Notes under the pieces: model-generated
Database searches by the model: none
What the model was told of the DNA's origin: nothing
Seen by the model: only the letters and a program-made list of their open reading frames with translations
Program-made: the position numbers and the translations under genes
From: Mastigamoeba balamuthi
Taxonomy: Eukaryota; Evosea; Mastigamoebida; Mastigamoebidae
Assembly (NCBI GenBank): GCA_902651635.1
Contig: CACRSC010000034.1
Coordinates: 188,679-240,209, forward strand
DNA length: 51,531 nt
Reading direction: 5' to 3'
Shown: piece after piece, positions 31,962-44,079 of the stretch
Layout of the letters: each line of letters opens with the position of its first letter
Numbering within the stretch: the first letter of the stretch is position 1

Positions 31962-34900
31962 ATGTCGTCGGGCGGCAAGCAGCGCTACATCACCAACAGC
32001 GGCGCCGTGCTCGAGTTCGACACGGCGGCCTGCGCGGTGTTCGGCTTCGAGGCGGGCGACCGCGTGGTCCGCTGCACCCGCGCCGGCGCCGGCCGCACGG
32101 GCACCGTCGTCGGCGTCCGCTCCAACACGCTCTGGGTCCACATCGACGGCGAGAAGGGCGCCCGCATGATCCCCGCCAAGGCCGTCGCCGACTTCCGCAA
32201 GACCGGGTGGGAGCGGTTCCCGCAGTCGCTCGACAGGTGCGCCTGCAGCGCTGATTCGGGTATCTGGGAAGATATCTGGAGATTTTTGACGGGAGATCTG
32301 GAATCTCTGCGGCGCGGTGTGCAGCCCCAGCGCGACCGAGACCGTGCCGTCGGGGCGCGCGAGCGCGGCGTCTGCGGACGGCGCCTCTTCGGTGGGTGGA
32401 GCGGACCCCGAGTCCAAAGAAACGGTGGTCTTTGTGGTCGACAAGAAGCGCGTCGTGGCGCAGGTAATTCCTGGATCCAAGATATCCGCGATTTGTTGCT
32501 CCCGATTTGGCCGCTGCTTTTTTCGGTAATTCTCTTTTTCCCCTGACACGCATCTTCTTTCCCCCGTTGTGGTCGCGACGCAGAGAGAGAAGCTGATGAA
32601 GAACTTCTTCTTCCGGTCGCTGCTGACGAGCGGCATGAAGGAGAGCTCGCAGCGGGAGATCGAGCTGCGGCTGGACATACGGCACGAGATCTTCGCGATG
32701 ATCGTCGCGTACCTCGAGAGCGACTCGCAGTCGCCCGCCGCCGAGTTCATCAGCGAGGAGAACGACATCGAGCTGCTGGCCGCCGCCGACATGCTGCAGA
32801 TCAGCGGCCTGCGCATGGACTGCTACAGCCACATCCTCCAGAGCATCAGCGCCGTCACGCCCCCCGAGCGCAAGGTCGACATCCTCCAGGCCGGCGCCCT
32901 CTATGGCCTCCCCCAGGTCCTCTCTCTCCCTTCCTCCCCTCCTTCTTTCCTCCGCCCCTTTTGCTCTCCTTGTGCCCTCTCTCTTTCCTCCTCCCTTCCT
33001 CCTCCCTTACTCCTCTCTCCCTCACCCGCTTCCTCCCTCTCTTCTCTGTTCCTATTGTTCTCCTTGTGCACCCTTTTCCGAGTGGTTGCGGAAGAGGCCT
33101 GGCCCTCGCGCATTGCACCAGTGATGGCCAAGGGACTGGTGCCCATAGGCCATCGGCGCCGAATGAAATGCATGCGCTTTTGGGGGGTTTTCGCACTTCT
33201 CATTGTTTTGTTATTCGGGCCGTTTCGCCCCTGCGTGCCTTTGTTTTTGTTATTCGAGCCGTTGTGACCGGCCCTCTGCGGTTTCTTCGCAACGCTGCTT
33301 TGTGCCCCCGGAGCGTCTAGATGCGCGTTCATCAAGGCGTCAGTCCCCTGGGAGTAAGAGGCGTTGGTTGTTGTTGTGCTCGCGCTGTGTGTTTTGCTCC
33401 CCTTGTGCGCTCTCTGTGTTCGCTGAAAGGGGGAGTCCGCCCGTGTGTTGCCGCAGGTCGAGGAGAGCGTGCTGTACTACCTCCAGCACTACGGCGACGA
33501 CAACGCTCTGCTGCTGGCCGTGCAGAAGGGCTACCAGGACGTCGCGCGCCTGCTGGTCGACCGCTTCGGCCCGCAGTGGCGCAGCAGGCGGCTCTTCCAG
33601 CCCGAGTTCCTGCAGAGCGTGCAGCGCGGGTTCCCCCCGGAGTTCCTCAAGCTCCTGCTCGACAGCTCTGCGAGCCACCGGCGCACGCTGGCCAGCACCG
33701 ACGGCAGGGGCAACACGGCGTTGCACCTCGTCTGCGCCTCGGACGCCTCCAACGGCACCGACGTCGCGAGGTTCCTGCTCGACGCGGGCGTCGCCGTCGA
33801 CAGCCCCAACGCGCAGGGCTCCACGGGCCTCGCGCTCGCTGCCGCCTACAACAGGCCCGACATCGCTGTGCTGCTGCTCTCGGTGCGCCACGTGCTCGCC
33901 GCTGCCGCTGTCGCTCACTGCCCTCCCCACGCCCGCCCGTGCGCAGCGAGGGGCCAACGTCAACTACCAGGACAACGCGGGCAACACGCCGCTGCACGTC
34001 GCCATCGAGAAGAGGCACTTTGGCGGTGCGCTTGACTCTCTCCGGCTCTGCGCCCCCTCGTCTCTCGTTGTTGCCCTGCGCTTCCTCCGTGATGCCGGCT
34101 GTGTTGCTGGCCCAGTGTTCCCTCTGCCCGCGAGTGCGTGTGCCCTCGGTGGTTAACGTGCCCCGTGTGTCTTGTCCGAGCTGCTGCGTGCTATCCGTGT
34201 GCCAGCGTCCACAGTGGTTGTAGTCTGTGCGCGCTGTGCGCTGTGGGCCACGGCGACTGACGCGCTGCGTGCGGCATGTGCGGGGCAGTGGGTGTGCTGC
34301 TGATGGACTTCCCCGGCGTGAGCCTCGAGGTGAAGAACCACAGGGGCAGGCGCCCGCTCACCGCGCTCAACGCCGCGGGGCCCGGGGCCGTCCTGGAGCT
34401 CCTCAACTCGTGGCCCCGCCCCCCGTCGTCCTCGTCGTCGCTGTCGGCGCCCTCGGCGGCCTCTGCGCAGCGCGGCGGCCGCCCGCAGCAGCTGCAGCTG
34501 CAGGCGCCGTTCCACAAGCCCGCGGACCGCCTGCTGCACTGGTTCGCGGGCGAGCACAACTACCACGTCGTCCGCGTGCTGCTCGAGAGCGGCGCCGTCG
34601 GCGTCAACTGCCGCGGGCCCGCGGGCGACACGCTGCTGCACAAGGCGACGGCCGACGGCAGCTGCCACGCCATCCGCTACCTCGCCGACTGCGGCGCCGA
34701 CCTCGACGCCGCCGACGCCGACGGCAACGCGCCGCTGCACCTCGCGGCCCTCGCGCTCGACGCCGAGGCCGCCGCCGAGCTGCTGGCCGCCGGCGCGCGG
34801 CCCAGCGCGCTCAACCTGCGCAGGAACACGCCGCTGCACGTGCTGCCCCTCGGCGTCGACGAGGCCTACAGGCCCCCGCTGCCCGCGCGCGACGCTGCCG

Positions 34901-35763
34901 CCCCCGTGCCCCTCGCGGCCGCCGGGCGCGTCGAGAGCGCGACGCTGCCCGTCCGCGCGCGCTACGCCGAGCGCGCGGCGCTGGCGCACAGGCGCTGCCG
35001 CAGCGCCGACGGCGGCTCCTCGGACGACGACGACGGGGAGCAGTCGGAGCCCTCGCAGTCGTCCACGCGCTGCCACGCCGCCTGCGAGCTCACCGCGAAG
35101 CCCGCGCTCGCCGCCACCGCACCGGCGGCTGCTGCGGTTGCGGCTGCGGCGGCGGCGACCTCGCGGGCGGGCGGCAGGCGCGGGGGCGTGCAGGCGGCCG
35201 CGGTGGCAGCGGGGGAGGCGCACGTGCGGTTGTGCCAGCTGCTGGTGGCCGCGGGGGCCGACGTGAGGGCGGGCAACTCGCGGCGCAACACGCCGCTGCA
35301 CCAGATGGCCCGCGCGCTCTGCGCTGAGTGCGTCCGCGAGCTGCTCGGCGCCCGCGCGGACCCCAACGCCCGCAACGACGACATGGAGACGCCGCTGCAC
35401 AGCTGCTGGCCCGCCGGCGACCAGCAGACGTGCAGCTGCGCGTGGCCGCCGTCGCCGCCTGCGCCGTCGTCGTCGTCGTCGTCATCGCAGCCGCCGTCGA
35501 CGGGGGGCAGCAGGGCGGCGGCCGTGGCTGCGCTGCTGCTGGGCGCTGGCAGCGACATCAACGCGAGGAACAAGGCGTCGCGGACGGCGCTGCACTTGGC
35601 GGTGGCGCGGGGCGACGAGGCGGGCGTGCGGCTGCTGCTGTCGCGCGGTGCCGCCGTCGACGTGGGCGACGAGTTCGGCGACACGCCGCTGGCCGTCGCT
35701 CACCACCACGGCTTCACGCAGATCAAGCGCCTCCTCGAGGCCGAGACGTGCCGCGTCCAGTAG
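31962..35763 (+). CDS. BTB/POZ and ankyrin-repeat protein
   Basis: Six exons (31962-32236, 32325-32463, 32584-32916, 33457-33882, 33947-34025, 34289-35763) give 908 residues with consistent phases. Residues about 8-80 (FGFEAGDRVVRCTRAG, RTGTVVGVRSNTLWVHIDGE) form a small KOW/SH3-like beta domain. A BTB domain follows (REKLMKNFFFRSLLTSGMKE, IELLAAADMLQISGLRMDCY). Then come ankyrin repeats in two blocks, with GNTALHLVCAS, NAGNTPLHVAIEK, GDTLLHKATADG, DGNAPLHLAAL, RRNTPLHQMARA, DMETPLHSCWPAG, SRTALHLAVARGDEAG and FGDTPLAVAHHHG. They are separated by a long low-complexity Ala/Ser/Gln linker (about 34850-35220). BTB proteins with repeats often act as Cullin-3 substrate adaptors, and I infer this role. 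Confidence 0.88.
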
Positions 35764-36292
35764 CAGCAGCAGCAGCGGGCTGAGGCCGCAGAGAGCCAAG
35801 TGGCTGCCCACAGGAGCGGCGGTGTTTCAGTATTTTCTATCAATTGACATCACAAGGCGAGCGCCTGTCTCGTTCAGAGCATGCAACGGCCACAGTGTGA
35901 TGGTGCTTGCGTAGAGGCGCCGCAGGTCACACGCCGGTGGATCTGCGGCGAATCGCCAGGGTCAGGCGCGGCGGTTGGGGACGAGGGAGTTGCGTTCTCC
36001 CCAGGAAAAGTGTGTGAAGCGCGAAACAACCCGGAAAAACGTCCAGTGGGCTGCTGGGATGAGACGGCGGCAGACACACGACGGGGCGCCCCGGGGAAAC
36101 GCCCCACACCCGAGCGGTGACAGCGGACGCTCCTTAGGTGCACAGTTTTCTGGGCATTTTCGCTGTGAATCGGCGGCAGCCCACCCTCTGCGGTCACGAA
36201 CCCCACACCAGCCCACCACCACCCCCGCTTTTCCACAAATCGCGCACATTCGCACCGCACGCACACAGGCACACGCACACACCTCCCGGCAA
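35764..36292. other. Intergenic, no gene seen
   Basis: Spacer of about 530 bp. A CA-rich run (CACACAGGCACACGCACACAC, about 36261-36281) precedes the next start. CAATTGACATCACAAGG lies at about 35841. Confidence 0.6.
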
Positions 36293-37582
36293 ATGAAGTC
36301 CAAGTGAGCCGCGAGTCCCCTCCCCTTGTCCTCCAGCAGCGCCTCACAGCCCCCGCCGCCCCTGCGGTGCAGCACTGGGGCGGGGAAGAAGAAGCAGAAG
36401 GCGAGCAAGTGGGAGCGCAAGCCGCTCGACAGGGCGCCCGAGGTCGTCAACAAGCGCGGCGACATCACCACCGAGCGCGGCACCACGCTCCACGGCATGG
36501 ACCACGACATCTACGTCAAGGCACGCCGCACCCCCTGTCCTTCCCCGTGCCGTCTCGCTGCTGTGCTTGGGGGTGGCTGTGGGTGGCTGGCCGGGCACGC
36601 AGTCGCTGCTGCTGTGCACTGCTGGGGGGTTGGTAGTGGCCACTGGTTGCAGCTCGTGTCTCTGTGCTGCCTCATTCCACCTTCTTTGCCCTTTGGGTGT
36701 CTCTCTGGGCTCTGCGGGTCGGTGTCTGTGCTGGCGTGTTGGCCTGTGCGTCGGTCTTGCCGCTCACAATTGTCTGCTCTCATTTGTTGCCGCTGTTATT
36801 GGCTTGCCCCTGACTGGCTGGTTGGCTGCTTTGCTGGGGGGTGGCGCTTGCAGCTCAAGTCCAAGGAGGACCCCGCGTACGTCAGGGCCATCGCCGAGTG
36901 GCTCGAGAAGGCCTCGGGCAAGAAGCTCAGCGACCCCACAGACCTCCAGGCCTCGCTCAAGGACGGCATCGTCCTCATCCACAGTCCGCGCCCTCCCCCG
37001 CTTCTGGCCGCTTCTTCGTTTTTCTGCCGCAGTTGCTCTAAAAATAGCGCTCGTGTCCCCCGCGTCACCGGCTCAGCGGTCAACAACATCCGGCCCAACC
37101 TGGTGACCAAGTGGAACGACATGGCGGGCAAGGCGCCCGAGAAGGGGCTGGCGATGCGGCAGTGGGAGAACATCAAGCTGTACCTCGACGGCTGCCGGGC
37201 GCTGGGCGTGGCCGACGGCGACATGTTCCTGCCCGCGGACCTGCACGAGGGCCGCGACCTCTGCCAGGTCATGCAGAACATCGCCGCCCTCAGCCGCAGG
37301 GCCCGCGTCCACGGCTTCGCACAGCCCGCCGTCGCGATGGTGCCGCCCAAGCAGCAGGTCGACATGCAGCTCGACAGGGCCGCGCTGCCCAACGAGAACG
37401 CGCCCCAGCGCAGCGCTGGCAGCAGCGATGGCAGGGAGAGCGAGAAGGAGCTCAGGAAGCCCCTCATCGACAAGGGCGGCAGGGGGCGCGGCAAGACAGA
37501 GTCGGAGATGGAGCGCGGGAGGCGCCACGACGAGGCCGCCGAGAGGGCGCAGAAGCGGTGCTGCCTGTGCAGCATACTGTGA
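36293..37582 (+). CDS. Calponin-homology (CH) domain protein with C-terminal CaaX box
   Basis: Four exons (36293-36303, 36373-36520, 36854-36983, 37077-37582) give 264 residues. The very short first exon (MKSN) is inferred from the donor GTGAGC and correct phase. Residues about 53-175 form a calponin/transgelin-type CH domain: YVRAIAEWLEKASGKKLSD, LQASLKDGIVLIH, VNNIRPNLVTKWNDMAG, RQWENIKLYLDGCRALGV and LHEGRDLCQVMQNIAAL. A charged, probably disordered tail follows. It ends CCLCSIL, a CaaX motif (CSIL, with leucine favouring geranylgeranyl) preceded by cysteines that could be palmitoylated. This predicts a membrane-held actin-associated protein. Intron 2 has a GC donor (CAAG then GCACGC). No calponin repeats are present. 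Confidence 0.8.
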
Positions 37583-39662
37583 GCGCCCTGGGGGCACCTC
37601 TGCCCTCCCTCGGGGCAGCCCGTGAAGGGCGGCGCGAGCGGGGCGTGGGGCACTGCACAGCAGCAACAGAAAACCAGCAGGAGGGCAGCACAAGGAACAC
37701 ATAGCACGAGCACACGCACACGCACACGAGCACAGCGGCATAGACCGCACGCACAATGGACCCCCGGCGCCAGCAGCCCGAGGGAAACTGGGAACAGTGG
37801 TCGGAGCTGGCCAGTCTGGCTATTTCATCTGCGAGAGGCACTGAGCCGCCAACAGTTGGGGGCCCTCCACCCAGCTGCCTCGGGTTATGCCGGGTCATCT
37901 CTGGTGCAGGTCACTGGTGATCCTCTTTCCAATACCATTCTTGTGGCTCCTGCTGAAGTCCTGACATGTTTCGAGATGCTACTTCATAGTGTAGGGAAGC
38001 GACACGACAGAGAACGGAGACACAGTGACAGGTGTCGTGGAGGAAGAAGCAGCATTCACAGGAGAGGCAATTATGAGGTTCAACAATCAATAGACACCTC
38101 ATAGCTGGTTATTGTCTTGTGCCATGTCAGCCGTTGCAAGAGCTCCTCCCTACACGGGTTGGCCTTGAGTGAAACAAGTTCGGGGTGAGGCCACTCTGAG
38201 GCTTATTTCCTATGTTACGTAGGTACATGTCATTTGGATATTGATCTCCTGAAAATGAAAAAGAGATTGGTTCGAACCTTCACTATTGCGCACACAGACG
38301 ATTTTCTGGTGCGAGAGGGTTGATCAACGTGTTGCTTCAGCCCCATCTCAGGAGCACATACAGCCGAGCCAGAATCTCCACGTTGCCAAATTGACTCAAT
38401 GCTCGGCCAACGAGCTCTAAGTACTGTCGAGCCTCCCGTTGCACCTCGTTTCACAACGGTCTTCTAATTGGAGCAAACCCCTCATTCTTCACGGCAAGGA
38501 TAATTCCCTGCGTGAACAGACCCACAACGCATCCACGGCACTCGAGGGGTGGGGGGAGGCAATTTTCCTTTGTGGCGGCTGCGTTTTCTCGGTCCGCAGC
38601 TCGGTGCGGGGGTTTTCCGCATTAGAAACCGCTCGAAAAGTGGTACTCGGATGAGTACCGCCAGCGGGGCCCAGCACTCCTCACACCTTGATCAATGTCG
38701 CCTCTTGCGAGTGCCAGATGTGGCCAGAGGATCAGCGGTGCGCCCACTCGGGTGAGGCGCACATCGATGGCCGACCTGCACTGAGATGAAAAATGAGCAG
38801 ACCCCTACATTTCCGTTCTCACGAGCAGGCCCTGCTCGGCAGTGTCTCGGTGTCCCAGTACACACAGGGTCTGCACGCTCTCTCCCTTCTCCCGTCTGCA
38901 CCGTGTAGGCTGGGTATGATTCAATGAGGACAGCGCAAATGGAAAGAAAATGGCATTCGGTTTGTGGCCCCTCCATCATGTGCCCTTACGATGGCAATGG
39001 CTTCTGCACACACGATCTCGCGTGCCCGCTGTTCCCTGTAACAAAAGCTGATGCTGCCGGTGGGCCCAGCCCGGCACCGATGTATAGCGCTTCTCAAACA
39101 GCGAGTGAACCCCCAGTGTGAGCCCCGAGAGTACAGATTGTATGACCCGTGGCGGTTGGTGTGTTCAGATGTCTCGACTGCACACGTCCGGACCGACCAA
39201 TGCCCTGAATGACGACAGTCCTGTGATGCAGCTGATGGCAGAGAGCACAGCGGAGCGGTGCGTGAATGGGGGGGGCGTCGCCAGTCCGCACCGCGGTGTG
39301 TGCCTGCAGGAGCGTTTGTGTTGTTCGGGCAGGAAGTTGTCAGGAAAGGACCCGGAAAAACAGAGCACTTCCCTATTTGCCTTACAGCAGTCCGACAACT
39401 GGCGCTCCTCTTCTCTCGCACACAGCCACGGCCACACTTGGACTGCCGTGCGAGACCACAAGGGAGCTGCACCACAGAGCTCTGGACGGCGACACTCGGC
39501 TGCTCTCCGCACGGGCTGCCGTTGGGGACTTGGGCAGAAACGATCAGCAGAACTTTCTCATACTCGGAGATGACGTGTCCGGCGCCTCTGTGAATGACGT
39601 CGCGGATCTGCGGGCAAATCAGTCTTTTATTACAACTCAGTCAAGTTGAGCCCACCCAAGCC
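37583..39662. other. Long intergenic stretch, no gene recognised
   Basis: About 2 kb without a supportable gene. Frames up to 184 codons exist but have no domains and resemble chance frames. A GGTTCGAACC word at about 38269 looks like a tRNA B box but has no tRNA around it. Confidence 0.55.
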
Positions 39663-40548
39663 ATGTCGAACATTGCCCTCATCTCTGCTTTCCTGCTCGC
39701 CGTACTATCTCGTCTTCCTCCTCTGGCCCACCGCCACCCCACCTCGGTGGTCTCACCTCAGATTCTTTCCGCAGGCCGTCTCGAGCGCGCAGCTGTGCTC
39801 CAACCAGGTCGGGACCGGGTGCAGCATCTGGACCCCTGCCTCCGCCTCGGACGCCTACTGCCAGTTCAGCACCATCGTCGCCCTGAACCAGATCATCGAG
39901 GTACAACTGCTCTTTTGTCCTCGTCCCGGTCAAGCAAGCCACTAGTGGGCCTGGAATGCGTCAGTTGCTGACATGTCGCCACTACAGGCTCGCGTGGAGG
40001 ACAACGGCGGCAGCACTGGCCTCGAGCTCATCTCCACGGCCCCCGGCCTGCGCCTGCTGGCCAACGCCACCATCAGCCCCGCCAGCCACGTCTGCACCGG
40101 CTGCCCCAGCACCGCCGCCTTCTTCTACGAGGCCACCGCCACCGGCAGCATCAGCATCGACGCTGTGAGGCCCTGGGCGCCCTCGGATAGCAGGAACGTC
40201 TTCACCCTCGGTGTCGCCGTGGACCCCGCGCACCAGGCCCCAGTCTGCTCTGGCGGCTTCTTCGGCATCGAGGCCAGCGGCAGCACGCTGACCGTCGACC
40301 CCAACGCCCTCGTCGAGGTCCGCCTGCACGCCGCCCCCGGCAGCACCGGCTACGAGTGGATCGTCGACCCCCAGACCCCCGCTGCTGCGCAGGTTGTGCT
40401 GCCGTGCACGAGGTTCGGCATGGGCTGCCCCCAGACCTTCGTCTTCTTCTTCCGTGCGACGCAGGCCGGCCAGATCCGCGTGAACAACGCCAGGTTCGGC
40501 GTCACGCAGAGCGTCTTCTCCCTCAACCTCCTGTTCCCGAGCGCCTGA
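39663..40548 (+). CDS. Secreted protein with two chagasin-like (I42-type) inhibitor domains
   Basis: Chagasins block papain-family cysteine proteases by putting three loops into the active-site cleft. Three exons (39663-39701, 39775-39900, 39988-40548) give 241 residues with consistent phases. A signal peptide (ALISAFLLAAVSSAQ) is split by intron 1. Domain 1 (about 45-133) has LNQIIEARVEDNGGSTGLEL, where GGSTG62-66 stands for the NPTTG loop, CTGC (91-94) in the place of GxGG, and a perfect RPW (116-118) followed by the strand NVFTLGVAV. Domain 2 (about 150-238) has AAPGSTGYEWIV (GSTGYEW, 173-179), FGMGCPQTFVFFFRATQAG and RFG in the place of RPW. Cysteines in each domain may form disulfides. 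I infer a secreted or vesicular double-headed inhibitor. Confidence 0.75.
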
Positions 40549-41761
40549 GTTGAGCATTTGAAGCCTTACGAGAGTATGTGGTGATACAGGCCCCTCGCCA
40601 TTTGTGAATGATTCCGTAACAAAGTACCATCCTCTCTCCTGCCAGACAATCCCACCTCCCTCTGTTGCCCTGTCGATTGTGCTGTCCGATATGGTGCAGA
40701 CCTCATGTGAGGGCTCGAAGCACTAACTGTGAACAGCGATACCCGAATGACACAATCCAACAATCCGGACCACAGGCCTTTTGAAGGAGTCCGAGTTAAC
40801 CAATGGACGATATCCATAGGGTCTTATGGAGTGCCCCTCTCACATTCCCGAATAGAGAGGGGAATCAGTGCCCATGAAGGGCCGACTGCCGCCTGCTCTC
40901 CGCTTGAATTTGCTTCAGAATGTTCTTGCAGGCGATGCTCAGCGCCAACTCTGGATGCCGAGTTGCACGAGATGAGGGCCAGTCACTTCTGAGCAAGGAA
41001 GCTTTCGGTACCCCCTGTGGTGCGGTGCAATCGGGGCGGTGTGGTATGTCCGGGGTGCTGAATGAGCACTGAGTCCACTCTGCCACCCTGGCGAGGTCGT
41101 AAGAGCGCTGCAAAGGGGGTGCTGGGCACGGGGGCCTCTCTCACCCCCTTCGCCCGGATCAGGCCAACCGCTCTGTCCCCACCGCGGTGTGGCACACATG
41201 GACCCCCAAATCGTAGTTGCCAGGAAAGACCCCAGAACAAATCGAGATCACTTTCCAATCACGTCCCCGGCGCTGTGGTGTCTCGAGGTCTTCAAAAACA
41301 GCCGATCAGGAGCTGAGCCAGCTGGTGCCCGTTCCTCCCCCGAAGGGCTCCCCTGTCGCACATTGCTGTGAGGTCAGTTCCGGTTCTTCTGTCGGTGTCA
41401 TCGTGTAGTAACGGACTCATATGATAATACATTGGATCATCGTGTGTGCCAACTCAATTGCTGCATCACATCATTGTTTTTTCTGAACCGTTGATTTAAG
41501 CCTGTACACTGCGTGATCAAACGTGCCTTCCCACCAAAGGGGGGGACCCTAGCTTCCAGGTCCTGAGCATGACCGGACACTCAACCTCCGTGTCGTTTGT
41601 TTTGGACGACTATGACGCACCTGCTGCCCTCTGGGAACGATGGGACAACCCGAGATATTGCTCCAGTGAATCTTCCACCGCTTGATAAGAGCGCAAGAGA
41701 AGCCGAGAAGAGCAAACTTACAGCAGCACACAACAACCAACAACCCCAACCGCGAGAGAAC
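40549..41761. other. Intergenic, no gene seen
   Basis: About 1.2 kb between the inhibitor gene and GMPPA. Short frames without domains. Confidence 0.55.
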
Positions 41762-43721
41762 ATGACCAAGGTGGTGATCCTCGTCGGCGGCCCCAGCAAG
41801 GGCACGCGCTTCCGCCCGCTCTCCTTCGACCTCCCCAAGCCCCTCTTCCCCATCGCCGGCAAGCCCATCCTCCTGCACCAGGTGCACTACCCCCGTTTTC
41901 CCCGCCGCTTCTGCACCGCGCACAATCGCTCTCGCTCGGCTCTCGCGCGCGATTACCTATCCCCCGTGGCCCCTCGGCCGAAACCGAATCGCTGCCCGCG
42001 TTGCGCGCGCGTCGCGTGGGCTCTGCGGACCCTTTTCCGTTGTGGCGTGGCTCCCGAGACACCGCTTTTTTAATGCCCACCGGTGTTTGACGGTTCGTCG
42101 CAGCTCGAGTCGTGCGCGCGGCTGTCGCAGCTGGAGGAGGTGCTGGTGGTGGGCTTCGAGAAGGAGCCCGAGTGGGACTCGTTCATCGCCGAGTCGTCGC
42201 TGGCGCTGCGCGTGCCCGTGCGCTTCCTCGACGAGGGCCGCCCGCTGGGCACCGCCGGCGCCCTGCAGCGCTTCAGCGAGGACATCCTGCGCGGCTCCCC
42301 CAAGCACATCATCGTCATCCACTGCGACGTCCTCTGCTCGTGCGTCCACCCCCTCCCCGCACGCGTCCCCCGCCCTCCTCGCTCCGGGGTCCTCATGGTT
42401 GCAGCGCAGGTACAACCTCAACGAGCTGCTCATGTTCCACAAGTCGCACGAGGGCTGCGTCGCCACGCTGCTCGCCACCAAGGCACGCGAGCAGCTACCC
42501 ACCCCCATCCCGGCTGGCTGGCGGGCTGCCCTGACGCCGCACCCCGCCCTCTCCGCTCCGCTGGGACGCGGGGGAGCAGAACAGGGAGAGCCCGCAGAGC
42601 TTTGGGTGCATCAAGCGCGACAAGGAGACGTCGGAGATGCTGCACTACGTCGAGAAGCCAGCGTCGTACATCAGCCACACGATCAACGCCGGCATCTACG
42701 TCTTCTCCCCCAGCATCTTCGACCTCATCAGTGCGCACTCGTCCCCCCCGCCTTTCTCCGCAGTGTTCCCATCCGCGTCCTGCGAGTACAACAACCGCCG
42801 ATGCTTTGCTTTCTTTGTTTTGCTTTGTTTTGCTCTGTTGCACTTTGTTTACGGTTGTTTTCCGAATGCCGCCGAAACCACTCGGGTCTTTGCGTTGCAC
42901 ATTGCAAGTGCGTTGGCATGGATGCCAAGGCAAATTCCGTTTCGTCACACGGGCGCGTTTAACCTCTTTTCGAGTCGGCAGCCCTTTTGCCGCCACTTTG
43001 GCTGACCGTGGTCCAAACGCGCTGCGCAGATGAGGTGGCGGTGAAGGAGCAGCAGTCGCCCTACGGCGAGCACATGCTGTTCCTCGAGCAGTCGGTGTTC
43101 CCCAAGCTGGCGGGGCGCGGGCGTGCGTTCGTGTGCCTGCAGCAGTCGGGCTTCTGGGTGCAGATCAAGAGCCCCGCCGACGCCCTGCGCGCCACAGAGG
43201 TAGCGCTGCTCTACTACGCGCAGACGAACCCCACGAAGCTCGTCGCCTGCTCCGAGTCGATCCGCGGCAACGTCGTCGTCGAGAAGAGCGCGGCCATCGA
43301 CCCCACGGCCCTCGTGGGGCCCAACGTCTACATCGGGCACAACGTGCACATCGGCGCGGGCGTCAGGGTCGCCAACGCGATCGTCCTCGACGGCTCCGAG
43401 GTCCGCGACCACGCGTACGTCTACTGCGCCGTCATCGGCCGCCGCAGCGTCATCGGCATGTGGGCCAGGGTTGAGGGCGTCGGGTCGGCGGCACCTCATT
43501 CGGCACAGCCGCGCGAGGGAGTCACCATCATCGGTGAGCTTATCAGTTTACACTTCAATTCATTCAATTCAATTCGCGCAAAGCAACAATCAATTTAACT
43601 GAGCTGTTCCTGTTCCGCAGGTGGTGGGACGATCGTGCACAACGAGAAGCTCGTGAGGAACTGCGTGGTGCTTCCGCACAAGAGGATCGAACAGAACTAC
43701 GTCGACGAGATTGTCCTCTGA
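41762..43721 (+). CDS. GMPPA: Mannose-1-phosphate guanylyltransferase, alpha (regulatory) type
   Basis: GMPPA partners with GMPPB, which makes GDP-mannose, and in animals senses GDP-mannose to restrain it. Six exons (41762-41881, 42104-42339, 42410-42482, 42580-42730, 43030-43533, 43621-43721) give 394 residues with consistent phases. The start [20 protein letters not shown] is the nucleotidyltransferase signature. It continues with [37 protein letters not shown] and [16 protein letters not shown]. Left-handed helix hexapeptides follow ([38 protein letters not shown]). The end, [20 protein letters not shown], is the alpha-type tail and absent from the shorter beta type. Intron 3 has a GC donor (CAAG then GCACGC). 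The last intron has CAATTCATTCAATTCAATTC. Confidence 0.92.
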
Positions 43722-44079
43722 GCGCAAACCATCACACGACTTTGCTGCAGGGCCTCGACAATTCTCACAGGGCTTTTTGCGTTTTGGGTAACATCCTGTG
43801 CCTCTGCTCTGTACCAGACAGCTTCCAATAACGACGTGGCACTCTTGATACACCAGTAACTTATTTGCTTTTCGAGTGCTGGAACGGGCTGGGCTACCTC
43901 TTGTTCCACAGGCCTCCAGGTCACAGACGGGCAAGGGGCTCGAAACGACGATTTGGGCCCACACACCTCAGGGCAAACGAAGCGATCGTCAGGGTGTGGC
44001 AACATCTTGTCTTGGCTGCACAGCCGTCATTCGTGTTGCAAAAAAAGCTGTGTTGGTGACAATCCGTTGTCTCGTGCCA
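43722..44079. other. Convergent spacer, no gene seen
   Basis: 358 bp between the 3' ends of GMPPA and the cyclase gene, without recognisable features. Confidence 0.7.

Noticed and set aside
34153-35400. A 415-codon open frame on the minus strand.
   Set aside because: Shadow of the BTB-ankyrin gene; composition is Arg/Gly/Val-rich as expected for the antisense of GC3-rich codons.
38260-38285. GGTTCGAACC, a B-box word readable on both strands, followed on the minus strand by TTTTT.
   Set aside because: No A box at the right distance and no cloverleaf on either strand.
38921-39475. A 184-codon minus-strand frame in the long intergenic stretch.
   Set aside because: No start context, domain or codon bias; it looks like chance.
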